Below, one piece after another: positions 24,025 through 35,370 of a DNA stretch of 64,000 nt. The notes below the pieces were generated by a model. That model saw only the letters and a list, made by a program, of their open reading frames with translations. It had not been told where the DNA came from and made no database searches. The stretch comes from Prochilodus magdalenae (lineage: Eukaryota; Chordata; Actinopteri; Characiformes; Prochilodontidae). The position numbers and the translations under genes were made by a program. The stretch spans positions 1,136,001 to 1,200,000 of the forward strand of contig JAMWET010006936.1 of assembly GCA_024036415.1 (NCBI GenBank), in the 5' to 3' direction. Each line of letters opens with the position of its first letter. Within the stretch, counting starts at the first letter, position 1.

Positions 24025-24081
24025 ACTATACCGTGGAAAGACAGGGGCGCGCTCCAATCTAAGCATGCGCGCTTCAACTAG

Positions 24082-24226
24082 AACAGGGTTCCTCGGTCCT
24101 GGTGCTGGAGGCAGCCTGTCCTGCACATAACACGCCCCCTGAGATTCTGAAAGATGTGTTGGCAGCAGGGATGGCACTAATATGTGAAGGCCAGGGTGCC
24201 TTCAGGACCAGGGTTGAGAAACAATG
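24082..24226. mobile_element. CCTGGTCCTGG-type TIR element
   Basis: Left end AACAGGGTTCCTCGGTCCTGG and right end CAGGACCAGGGTTGAGAAAC are an imperfect inverted pair; length about 145 bp. Non-coding. Confidence 0.5.
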
Positions 24227-25039
24227 AAAGCTTAGGCTGAGTCTAAACTGATATAACCACTTCTAAAGTGAAACTGTATTGTTAGCCGAGTTATATTATT
24301 TCTTCTTATAATAATAATAATAATAATTAGTAGTAGTAGTATTTTTTTCTGCTGTAACTGGGGATTTGGGGAAAAAACTTTCATTGAGTATGAAAAGGAT
24401 GGAAAGGCACGTCTTATCTACTACAGTTCTGCTACTGACAGGCAACATTTCATATCTCAAGGCAGACCCCAGAGCACAAATTCAATGTCTGCTCCATATT
24501 CATCTGCTTCTCTTTTTTTCCTCATCCCTCTTTCCTCCCATAGAGCCCCACTCAAACCCTATTGTTTTCTATAACCTGCAGCCACCAAACTGCATGTACA
24601 CACTTGGGGCAGATCTCCAAACTCTACTCCACAAGTATAGCCTACTGACCTGCACTCCTGTATGTGTCTTTATTGCCATCCACTATTTTTTTCAAACTTT
24701 TCCAGACGTTCTGTTTCTGTGGGACAGTAGTGTTAATCATTAGCACACTCACACATTGACTGGTTCTGTGTGTGCATGGTGGGTTTCTGGGTATACTCAA
24801 CTTTGACAGTTGTAACTGTAGTACATAATCACAAACCAGCTTGTACCGGTGAGGTAAAGGGAAGGTTAAAACCTCACTGAAATGAACTGATGGTAATGCT
24901 GATGACTCTGACAGCCCTATAAAACCTCCATGCTCATAACCGTTGTGTGCGCAGCCTTGACTGCACCAGTTTGACGTGTGCACTTGACAAGCAGGTTATT
25001 GTACTCTAAATCTGAACTGCTGTCTGTTTGACTATTTGA

Positions 25040-25295
25040 AACGTCCCTCCTGTGATCCAATTGATTTGTGTCAGCCACACAGTCTGATGGGTTAGTTGAA
25101 AATGTTCGTCCCTTGATAGGTTAGCTGAAATTTCTATCGAGCAATCTAATAGGCTTGCTGAAATTTCTGTACCTTCAGCTGACAGGACAGTTAAAATTCC
25201 TCTCCTTATTGGCTACTTCCAAGTGCCCTCTTGTGATCTGATTGGCAAGTTGAAATTTCCATCCTGCGATTTGATTGGCTAGTTGAGTTTTTCTC
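25040..25295. repeat. Degenerate 30-35 bp tandem array rich in ATTGG (inverted CCAAT)
   Basis: About eight units of the form TGTGATCTGATTGGCTAGTTGAAATTTCC, strongly diverged from each other (25042, 25075, 25110, 25138, 25172, 25204, 25231, 25264). Several keep GATTGGC or ATTGGCTA. More ATTGG/CCAAT words follow at 25370, 25403, 25530 and 25833. It lies about 0.8 kb before the TATA-like promoter at 26109. Confidence 0.6.
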
Positions 25296-25989
25296 CCTTT
25301 CTGCAAACAGAGAGGACAGTGCAAATGGGTATAGTTTTAAACATCCATTAAAACGTGGCTAGGGTTAGGGTTATTGGCTAAAACCTCTTCTGTCCTGCAC
25401 TCAAATTGGCTAGCATGATTATCCCTGTCATGTGCATGAAAAATAAAAATGCCACTGTATTAATAACCGAGAGAAACTCACACAACTCACATGCATATAG
25501 AAGAGTTACAGATAGAGCCTCACGTTTCTGATTGGTGGGTTGAGTCATTGATGCAGGCTGGGTTTCCATCAAAATGTCAGCATTACAGGAGCGGGCAAAT
25601 CCTAACAGACTACACAACAGCAACCTAAACATGCGGCTTGTAGGTTTCAGAAAACCGTATAGGAGAAGTTACGAGTCATAAGCCACCATCACTTCGGTAA
25701 TATGGGCCGCTGCACTAGTCTTCAAGTTCATAGAGCGCGAGTGCTCCAATCGGAACACGGCCGTGCCCACATCCACCCGACAGCCTGTAAGCCCCGCCCC
25801 ATTCATTGTTTGTTTTGATTGACTGAACAATAAACCAATGGAATGCTTGAGTTCGACGTCACTAACGCACAGTCTGAGTATCAAGTTAGTTTGTGAGGTT
25901 TTTAAGTGGTCTGGTCAATGAAAATCCTGCTGTCCACACACACAGCAGCTATCGGATCTCTGCGGTCACAAATGCGCCGGCAAAAATCC

Positions 25990-26202
25990 CTGTTTGGGTT
26001 TATGTGTTTCTCGGCCGGAGACAGCTGTATGTAAATGACGGAGAGAGGCCGCACGGTCGTCTGGGGTTGTGAGAGACTCGCCTGCTAGAAACGGCTTTCC
26101 CTGAGGGAAGTATAAAAACCCCAACAGACAGAGGAGGAGAAGATAACTTACAGCATACAGGTAGAGAGAAATCCACAATTCTCACTCCCCCACAAAGAGG
26201 TA
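25990..26202 (+). promoter_or_regulatory. scai: Putative scai promoter with TATA box and non-coding first exon
   Basis: AAGTATAAAAACCCC places a TATA box at about 26109-26115, so a start near 26140 is likely. Downstream, GTAGAG (26160) or GTAACG (26202) could be the first donor. The surrounding 25.95-26.78 kb is CpG-richer than its neighbours. A second candidate donor, GGACGAGAG/GTAAAT, is at 26770. If either joins the scai exon at 38909, no upstream ATG in frame is added; from the 26770 donor the frame is closed by TAA at about 26719. Assignment to scai is inferred from position and strand. Confidence 0.4.
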
Positions 26203-27354
26203 ACGGCATGTGCTTGTCTTTCACTGTAATTCGGCGGTAACTAAGCCTTTACTTGCCTAACTTAAGCTAATGGGTGTCATTACCCCGTCATCTGTAGGTC
26301 TCTTTAAACGGCTTCCAGCCGCGGGTGTGCTGCTTTACTGGTAGCTAACGTTGTTCCCCTCATATGCAGCCCGTGTTGCTCCTTTACATGTATTGTGTAT
26401 ATACCAGACCGTTATATGATTAACGTTACGGTGGCCGTAGCCATTAAACGAGCTGTCATAGCCTCGAAGCTCATAGAGCGCTGTCTAAACACGTCGAGAA
26501 ATACGTTAACTCGTATCCAGCGCGGCTGGAGGTTTCTGACAGGACCGGGGAGAGAGCAGCGTTCAAGCCGAGCTATAGAGACCCCGCGCCGGCTGAGCAG
26601 CATCACCATGTTTACACCCCGCTTCTCCCCTGTCTCTCGCCCGTTCGCTCGCCCTTTCCCATTTCAGCCGAAACCTGTTTGGTCTTTGACAGGACTGAGC
26701 TACCGAATAACAGCAGGATAAAAAAGAAGAAGGGGAAGAGGCAAAAAAGGCAGCCGCCGTGGGACGAGAGGTAAATGGCATTTTATTCTCATGAGCATTA
26801 TTTTGAGCTACACACTGTTGGAGCGGTGCAGATGTGGTGCAGATACCGATGAAGCTCATTTCTGGTTACATCTGTGCTGAACTGCTTGCAGCTGGCTGCA
26901 TAGAAATGCATTCAGGTTCGGTACTCAGGCGCTGAAAAGCGGGGGTCTGGAATATGAGGGGTCGTTATGAGCTTTAGAATACATCGTGCACGATTTTATT
27001 CTCCATGGCCATGGGGAGTAGTAAGCTTGCAGGCTGTGCATGGGTCTTGTAGCAGTACAGCACCAATAGGGTATTCATAAGCTTATTCATTTTATTATTC
27101 TTATTATGAACCATTGACTGCATGGTGTTGTTTGTGCTACTGAGACTGATTCCAACAGTGCAACCTCCATTTAACGGTGGTCTTTGACCTTGTGGGCACG
27201 ATTTTGACTTGTGCTTGAATGACTGTCCACAAAGAATGAAGCGGAGATGCATCTGTGATGGTCCTACATGCAGCCGAGGGGCTTTTCAAGGGCCTTGCAC
27301 GTGAAGTGCTCACCAATGCACAAATGAACAGCATGACTTTAAGATGATGATGGT

Positions 27355-27355
27355 G

Positions 27356-27394
<39 letters not shown>
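27355..27394. repeat. (TTA)n microsatellite
   Basis: About 13 ATT/TTA trinucleotides in a row in the upstream part of the scai intron. Confidence 0.95.
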
Positions 27395-27395
<1 letters not shown>

Positions 27396-28014
27396 GTTAC
27401 AGCGGTGAGCAGGGATTGTAACGGATGCTTGCTGAGATGGACATGTGTAGTGGTTTTTCGGAGGAGCGTGTGTCACATGTTGTATGGCAGTAGTATCATA
27501 AGGATTTCTCATGTTGTAGAAAGGCAGGAGCATCGGTCTGGTGTGGTGACGTCACCCATTCAGGTTAGTTAAGCGTGATGTCATGAGGGATGTTCTTCTT
27601 ATGCAATCGTTATGTTATGTATTTGGACACTCGCTTTTATTATTTGTGAGCACACTTTAAGCATAACTCTATGAATATTATCTGTTTATTATTTTTTTTT
27701 GTAATACTGCAATAAATAAATAAATAAATAATAAAAAAAGATAATCACACACACCAACACATTGCTGTCCACAGTGTGGTGTTTAATATAGAGACATGTG
27801 AAATCTCTTCTTTTCCAGGTTTTTTCCTCCTCCATTTTCATTTTGGAAAAACAGAATTTTATAATATATATTTTACATTTTTTTAATTATTTATTTTTTA
27901 TTTTTTTGTAAAAATTTACAATTTTTGTGGTATTTTAATTTTTCTTTACAGAAGCTGTTAAAATAACTTTCAGTTTGGGGCATGAATGTAAAAATTATTT
28001 GTAATTTTTTTGTA

Positions 28015-28090
28015 TGATTATTTATTTATTTGTTTGTTTGTTTGTTTGTTTGTTTTTTCATCCATCCATCCATCCATCCATTTATTCATT
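28015..28090. repeat. (TTTG)n and (ATCC)n microsatellites
   Basis: A TTTATTTG/TTTG run is followed by a CATC/ATCC run and then TTTATTCATTC. Simple tetranucleotide repeats, back to back. Confidence 0.9.
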
Positions 28091-28199
28091 CAAGTGCACA
28101 TGCTTCCCATCACACAACTCTATCAGATGAATGTGATGTTCACATGTTTAAACCAGTCCAAATTGTTTATTTAAGGATGAGAAGGGCAAGAGGATGCTC

Positions 28200-28620
28200 T
28201 GGCTTTTACATTGTTGTATAATGTTGGTCTCGTCTATAATTCCAACAGTTCATATGTGGTTTGCCCTTGCCCGTCTACAGCAAACATGTGACCGCAGCTT
28301 AAGAGGGTGACTGCTAGTTCATGCTTCCTCCAGGACACATGAAGCCAGCCACCGCCTCTTTTTGAACTGCAGCTCTCACAATGTCATTGGACAGCTAAAT
28401 GTGCTTGGGGGTGAACGTTAACTGCCAGTTTTACTACATCACCTCACAGACGCCCTCATTAACTTAGTGATAGGAGTGGGAATGAGGACCACCCTGCCCA
28501 CCCACAGAGTGCAAGGCCAGTTATGCTGTTGTGGACACCTGGCCACGGATGGCTGTGGCATTACAGCAGACTGAGCTAAAAAACTCCTGATGACGGGGCC
28601 AATGCTTAAAAAATCTAATT
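28200..28620. mobile_element. Teleost interspersed repeat (SINE-like), diverged
   Basis: Words such as TTTTTGAACTGCAGCTCTCAC, ACCTCACAGACGCC, GTGGACACCTGGCCACGGATGG, GCTGTGGCATTACAG and CTCCTGATGACGGGGCC recall an abundant ostariophysan repeat. No promoter boxes or target duplication could be confirmed. Confidence 0.35.
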
Positions 28621-28979
28621 TGTAAATGAACAAATTAATTTTTAACTCACACACTCGCTCATTTCTCAGACTGCAACAGTGACTCAATTAAAATAGTTAA
28701 AACCATGGAAGCCCTTCACGTCATCTAAAAAAGTCTATTGTATGAGCTGTGTACAACTGACCTCACCTGACTGCGAACCCTGGACCCTGGTCTGGACTAA
28801 GCGGTATAGGACTGACTTGGAGAATCACATGACATCTACAACGGAAAACTCTGCATGGGGAATAACTAATTTCTTAGTAATAACTAATCTATTTCTAGGC
28901 TGTTACCTTTGTTTTGTCATTAGAGGAAAATAATATGAATAAAAACATAGAATTAGCTGCACATCTAAATACATAGACT

Positions 28980-30080
28980 GATCACTGATTACCAATTTGT
29001 TTGCATTGTTCCTTTGTAATTTCTTATTGAATCTTTTGATCACAAGATTCTAGTCCACTGCCTTGAATACTGGGTCAGCCTCTCAAGCACAATATGCACA
29101 TATTTAATGTGTATATTAAATATGTATATTTTTTGTGGTGTACCACAAGAGCCAGCTTTAGGGCTGTTTCTCCTTGTACATTTCCTTTCCCTCAGATAGC
29201 CTAATCGCCTGATAGACACCTGTGTTATAGACTTTTCTCAGATATTTCTCAACTAAATCAAGAAAAAGTCAATTACTTATTCTCTATACTAAAACTCAGA
29301 GAAACCTGCTTTATGAGGAGATCCTTTAGCTTCATATACCAACCCCTCTGGGATCAATAAAGTATCTATCTATCTATCTATCTATCTAAAACCTGGGTGT
29401 GATATTTGAGTTTAAGCTCAGTTTTATCCCGTATGTAAACACAGTCACCAAAGTAGCTTTTTATAATTGAAGAAAAACCTTGAAGATTTGGCCTTTTCTG
29501 TCTCAGAACAAGGCAGAGAAACTTGCTCATCTCTACATTTGTTACAGGCACAGTTGATCACTGTAATGCTTTTTTGCTGGGCTTCCTAAGGTAACAATCT
29601 GTCCTCTACAACAGCACAGATCCTAACACAAACAAAAGGAGAGCTCCTATCCTGTTTTAGTAGCTGCACCGGCTGCCTGTATGTTTTAGGATAGATCTTA
29701 ATCCTTAATCTTAAATAATCTAGAACCTGCTTATATCACAGAATGTCTCTCTGTGTTTAACCCGTGATCTTAGATCTACAGATACCGATCTTCTACAAAC
29801 GTCTTCGGTCAAAGACAGACAACCTGGAGAGACCTGCTTTTGTTTATTATGCTTCTGAACTGTGGAACCTAAATCCAGCATTCATTAGAGAGTGAAGCTC
29901 AGTACACACTTTTAAGAAACATTACAAAATGTATTTCTCTAACTCAGCGTTTCATTAAAACTCAACTTGATTTGTGCTGCTGACTTATGATGTAAATTAT
30001 TTCTAATCTGTAAAGTACTTTGAGCTGCTATTGGTATGAAAAGTGGTCTATAAATCAGAATTATTGTTATTATTTTGTAT
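28980..30080 (+). mobile_element. L2-like LINE 3' fragment (reverse transcriptase C-terminus and tail)
   Basis: At 29134 the frame reads CGVPQEPALGLFLL, a mutated copy of the reverse-transcriptase motif GVPQGSVLGP. After 29395, NLGVIFDF-like text (ACCTGGGTGTGATATTTGAG), a thumb/C-terminal region (RLPVCFRIDL) and the typical tail GTAAAGTACTTTGAGCTGC with TGAAAAGTGGTCTATAAATC and (TTATT)n follow. Many stops and frameshifts; inactive. A smaller tail, CCTCTGGGATCAATAAAG plus (TATC)n, sits inside at 29343-29392. Confidence 0.7.
29343..29392 (+). repeat. Nested LINE/SINE tail with (TATC)n
   Basis: GGGATCAATAAAGTATC followed by six TATC units; the tail of a second retroelement embedded in the L2-like fragment. 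The reverse of the same tail occurs at 14490. Confidence 0.7.
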
Positions 30081-30669
30081 TATTTCTGCAACTACAATAG
30101 TCTTTTTGAGAGCAGTGCAGGAGATCTGTTGTTATGCAGGTGAAAAAAGTGTTTTTCAACTATGATTTACAACAAGCGTTATCAAATAGCAGCCTGCTGG
30201 CCAAATCTGACCTGTAAGGAAGTTTCCTCTGGCCCTGGTTTTCCAGTCCTTTTACAGTTATGTGGTGATTAAAATATCTAAAGGACCCACCACTGTTCAG
30301 GCATCAACCCGGTTTGCATTTCTGCAGGGAAAGAGAAACTCCTGGAAGAGAATATGACTGTAGGGCTGAGATCTAGCTGTTTTAGATGATATTATTGGTG
30401 GTTGAGGGCAGATAAATAGAACAGAGAGACAACATGTGGAGGAAAGCATTTAAAACAGTTCTCGTAAGTCAAAATATCCATAGGAAATAGTTTTGTTTCC
30501 CAGTGGGATGAGTGAAGGATGCTGCCTTTTTATGGGAGCTAACACTAGAGGTGGGAGATTTTCTCTTCAGTGTTTGTCAGTTTGTTGAGTGCCCTCATTG
30601 TCAAAACAATAATTGCACCCAGAACGAAGTGTGAGATTGCAGTGCTCTAAGGAAGGAAGATGAAGGGTA

Positions 30670-30895
30670 CCAAAAACAATAAATGATAATAAATTTAGAC
30701 GGATATGGGCAGTATTTATTGAGCGACACATACAGAAGTAGCGTCTCTCAGTATGGTGTCAGGCTGCCATGTTTTCAAACCCAACATGCCAGACGTCTTG
30801 GCATGGAGTTGTAGAGGTTCCTAATGGTGTCCTGCCATAATCTATCCCCTGCAGCTTTGATATTCTAACGCAGCTCCTGCAGGTTCAGCAGATTT
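30670..30895 (-). mobile_element. Tc1-like family A copy, reversed
   Basis: Reverse complement of the shared end: TGAGCGACACATACAGAAG, AGCGTCTCTCAGTATGG, ACGTCTTGGCATGGAGTTG and CCTAATGGTGTCCTG. It carries only the transposase C-terminal region and tail. Confidence 0.65.
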
Positions 30896-31589
30896 TTAGT
30901 CCTAAAGTCCTAAACGTAGATGAGAAGAACCAAATCAAACAAATGAGACAAAAAAATAGACAGTCGTTTAATTATTGAGGGAAAGTTCGCAAACTTTGGC
31001 GCACCACTGTAGGTGTGGATACCTCTGTATCAACACCTATTGAAATGTGAAAGCATACATAGGCGTCATTCTACAGTATAATCATAACACGGGAGAGTAT
31101 TTTTGTGGAATTGGGAGCATTAAAGAGGGTAACTTACATGAGCCATCCTCAGCAGCCTACATGTTCTTTATTCACAGCAGACCATTTAGCTAGAGATTGG
31201 ACTGTTTGGTGATATAAGCAGATGCCTGGTTTAAAGGGTAATTTCCTCTGAACCCAAATCTGATTGATGGGCCTGATTTAAAAAAAAGAGGAGAAATAAT
31301 GCTTGTTTTTAGTTTAAAAATAAAACATATTTCAATATTCCATGTTAATTATTTACAAGTAAATGTAAATTGACTGATTAACTGCTGTAATGATCTTTAC
31401 CTCCACTCACGTTTAGCATGCCAGGTGTGCTACTGACACTTTGCACCACTTTGACACTTTGCCCCAAATGCTTGTGTTTTTTAGAAAGATACTAAGCAGA
31501 ATTTCTAAAACACACACTACATATATTTAATGCCACTGCAGTACAAAAACAACTGATCACTGCTACCTTGTGTAGAGAAACCATGATAC

Positions 31590-32215
31590 CAGACTGTCAT
31601 GGAGTGGCAGCGAGCCCACTTCAGTGACGAGTTTTGCTTGATGGAGACGACCAACGAATCAGGTCAGTGCCAAGATGAACGGTTTGTTGTCATGCATCCA
31701 GAAGGCCTGGTATCATGGTGCAGGGCGCAGTGTCATACAATGCCAGATCAACCTTACGTTATTGACGCTCTGCAACCCATACATTTTCTAAACACATACT
31801 CTGGTAAGCTTTTCCCAAACGACAACACTGCTGTCTCAAGGGCCTGCCTTGAACACACAGATACTACACCATGGCCATCCACATCACTAGACCTAACCTA
31901 TAGCTATCTGCAAAATCTGCAGGAACTGTGTGATTATATTTGAGCTGCATGGGATGGATTATCTCCGGACACTATTTGGAACCTCTTCAACTCCATGCCA
32001 AGACATCTGGCATGCTGTGTTGGCAAACATGGCGGCCCAACGTCATACTGAGAGACACTACTTCTGTATGATTAGCTCGATTAATGTTGCTCATATCAGT
32101 CTAAATTTATCATCATTTATTTTTTCTGGTACCTTTTATCTTCCCTCTGAAAAAGCATTGCAATCCCACACCTCCTTTTGCAACTATTATTTTGAGGATG
32201 AGAGTTTTCTGTATG
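31590..32215 (+). pseudogene. Tc1-like family A transposase remnant (largest copy)
   Basis: Opens MEWQRAHFSDEFCLMETTNE, the Tc1-type catalytic-domain signature (SDE...), then HPEGLVSWCRAQCH, a degenerate second-aspartate motif FPNDNTAVSRA (normally QQDNARPH) and PWPSTSLDLTYSYLQNL in place of WPSxSPDLNPIENL. The frame is open for 114 codons (31599-31943), then shifts at GACCTAACC. The family tail follows to about 32200. The catalytic triad is not intact. Confidence 0.7.
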
Positions 32216-33930
32216 TGCTTCAGTGGTGTTCTTTTCCACCTAGGTCATGTAATTGTTTCTTGAATGGGCCTCTTTACAGCTTGCGCTCAGCATAGCCTTA
32301 TTTATTGGATGACGTGTGGGAGGGGAGACAAGGCGTTTTGGTGGGTAAATATGCTTAAGAGCTAAAATTGTCCTCTTGCACTGATCTAATGCCATCGTTT
32401 CCCACCAGTTCATACCTGCAGGATAAGCCCCCCAAAATGATTTCACATAGGTTACCATATTTATACGCACACAATTAGTTAGTATACAAAACAGAATCAA
32501 ACAAGAGATCTACACAAGACTAGTGTATTTGTAGAGTTGTTTGCGTTTGTACCGTGGGCCAGCTCCAGTCAATCATGACCATTTAATAATGATCACAAGT
32601 AGATTCGGAAGTCTTAGTTAGACTAGTGTGTGTGTGCATAAGGTCTTCTTCTGTCGGGTTAAATAGGACACCTGCCCTATTTTCCCTCGCCCTTGCTCTT
32701 ACCCTACTTCAGCATGGAGTTGTTTAATGTCAGGCAGCTTCTGACTCCACAGCTTTCATGTCCTTTTCATCCCTCTCCTCTCCACCTTTTTATCTGTGTC
32801 TCGCAGTCATTCTTGCCCAGAATCCCAGCTTTCAGTGCTGGGGTATAGACAAGTACTCAAAAGCCAGCAACCTTTGCTTTGACATCGCTATCAGCTCATG
32901 TCAAAATCACCCAAGGATGGGGGGTTTCGACAGCTGTGCCCTGGCCTTAGAGACAGGGGTTAGTGTAGACTGCGTTGTTAGAGTTGACGGTGTTTAATTT
33001 TAGCAATGAACTCTACATGAATTACGTGTCCCACAAGCCCCGAGGACTCTGCTGTTTGTTTTGCATTCATGGTAAATTAACCACTGCATGTATAAATGGT
33101 GATATGACTAGAGTTGCTAAGGTTTGAAAGAACTTGTACTAGAGCTGGGCGTTCTTTTGTCTATATTGGTATGCAGGTATTGCGCCATACGGAAATACTA
33201 GTATTGTTAAAGGGAACTTGTTAACGATGTGTTGCCACTGTTTTTTAAGGCTGTTTGTGCTTTAGTTTCTGGTCTAAATCTTTTGAGCCATGTGTGATTG
33301 TGGCACTTTTAAATGGCTTATAGCAGTACTTGCTATCTCTGCCAGTCTACGATGAACAGTTCTTGGAGGAGACCTATTGCAATTTATTTATTGTGGAAAG
33401 TCATATATGATAAACATTCATTCACTAAGTTAATTATGCGGCCCAATGATTTGCTTTCTGTAAAGGCTCTTTTCACCAGGCACACCTCGTGCATGGTATT
33501 GTTTTTTTTTATATCACCTCTGTGCCAAAAGATGCAGTGAAAATGCTGTAGGCTTCTGTCTTGTCTTCTCAACTTTAAAGCAGTATTTCCCAAACTCTCC
33601 TGTTTTTATTTATTTATTTATTTTTGCCTTCATCATACTTTGTACCTTGTCATGGCGGTTTTATGCAGCGTGGCTATGATGGAAAGCTACACTGACAGGG
33701 TACAACATCTGGAGTGGAAAGTGAAGTAGCTGGTACCAAAAGTGAGTAGAGTCAAGTTGAGTTAAGCCATACAGTGTGATGGTAAACCACCTTAATATGT
33801 GGTTTCTTGACAACAGTCCAGTCAATACCTGCAATGCCAGATGTGTGAGACAAGCTTTGTTAATGCAAATGTAAATATCGCCTGATATATTTGGAAAATG
33901 TTGTGATTATATTGGATCAGTACTGTCCAG

Positions 33931-33946
33931 CACTGCCACCTACTGT
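33931..33946 (-). promoter_or_regulatory. CTCF-like site in scai intron 1
   Basis: CACTGCCACCTACTGT is, reversed, ACAGTAGGTGGCAGTG, one mismatch from the CTCF core plus its CAGTG extension. Opposite orientation to the site at 24011. Confidence 0.35.
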
Positions 33947-34949
33947 ATAACGATGCTGGGCAGTGAACATTAGCTGAAATGCACCCGAGCTTAGGTGAAA
34001 AGAAATTGATTCCGATCCGTTTAGAATGTTAAGCTGTAACTCAGGAGTGATTGTGCAGTGCTTTGACTAAATTTGACCAAACCAAAACCAAATCTGTTTA
34101 AAATGCCAAATGCCTTTTCCTTCGTTGAGCCTTGTTGTCTATTTGATGTTCTAATTTGAATCAGTCAGAAAGGTTGAAAACTATTTCAGAGTTGCAGCAA
34201 AGTAACGCTAAGACCTTTCAGTTTAAAAACCCCTTCCCACTTTCCTTGTCTTTTTACTTGCGCACACACGCGCGCGCACACACACACTCTCCTGCATCCT
34301 GCGGTTCCCTTGCTGCGGCTCTCATGCATTTTTATGGAAGGATATGTGGGTCAGAAATGCTTCTTTGTGCAGCAGCCACTTGCCAGTGCTAGCTTTAGAG
34401 TAGCAGCCTGGCTCTCTGCAAGGCCTTCTTTCCAGCGTTCATCCCTTGCTAAAATTCTCACCTATCAGGCAGTCTAAGTTGATATGGTCCTGATTTGATT
34501 TTGAGCTGTGAATTGTCGCATAGCATTGTCAGTTCTCAGATTCTGAGGACTTTTTGTTGGCTTCTATTAATTCACACTCACAAGTTTATCAGTTCAGCCT
34601 GTATTACTGTCTTATAATGGATTTGAGCATGTTTGCAGACTTGGGATAAAAAGTACAGTTATTAGAAATGCATGTTCATCTGCAGATGTAGTTTACAGTT
34701 GTTTGTTGCTCTGCTGCTTTGTCTTCTGCTTTCAGAAGCACACTGGATTATTATTCTTTCCGCTACATGCTGTTTGTGTGTTTTAGTAACATACTTGAAC
34801 ACTGTATTAGTATCAGCAATGCAAACCGATACCTATGACCAACACCGAAAATGTTTACCAGCAGAGACAGAGCTTAACAACAGATCAACGGTGCAAGATG
34901 ACAAGCAGCAGTAAAAATGCTCATGGCAAAACCGGTAGTCACTTGCCAT

Positions 34950-35370
34950 CTAAGTTAATGTTACTCTCGTTTGGAGCAGAAGGAACTGCTGGAATTTGGA
35001 GTGACTCAGAATGGCAGCAGGTTGTCTTCAGTAACAAGTCTCACTTTTGTCTTGGTGAGGACGACCAATAAATCCTTGTGTGGAGGCACCATAGTCAGCG
35101 CCAAGATGGGATGTTTTTTTTTACATTTTTATCACAAGAACACCATTAGGAACCTCTACAACTCCATGCTGAGACGTCTGGCATGTTGGGTTTGCAAACC
35201 TGGCAGTCTGACGCCATACTGAGAGACCCTGCTTCTGTATGTGTTGCTCAATAAATATTACCCATATTAATCTAAATTCATAATCATTTATATACCTGGT
35301 AACCTTTATCTTCCCTCCCAGTAGCTCTGCAATCCAACACTCCTCTGCGTGCAACTGTTGTTTGATGATG
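34950..35370 (+). mobile_element. Tc1-like family A copy, internally deleted
   Basis: GTGACTCAGAATGGCAGCAG, CACTTTTGTCTTGGTGAGGACG, GTGTGGAGGCACC, ACCATTAGGAACCTCTACAAC and the tail CCATATTAATCTAAATTCATAATC ... AACTGTTGTTTGATGATGAG. The region between the SDE block and the C-terminus is deleted. Confidence 0.65.

Noticed and set aside
25355..25375. Telomere-like AGGGTTAGGGTTA
   Set aside because: Only two units; too short for an interstitial telomere tract.
26395..26859. Open frames on both strands in the CpG-rich block before scai
   Set aside because: High GC lowers stop frequency; arginine/serine-rich products with no conservation signal that I recognise. Treated as promoter or 5' UTR DNA.
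32758..32997. 79-codon frame preceded by an acceptor-like GTCTCGCAG
   Set aside because: No donor in a consistent phase, no match to SCAI or any family I recognise, and the scai reading is complete without it.
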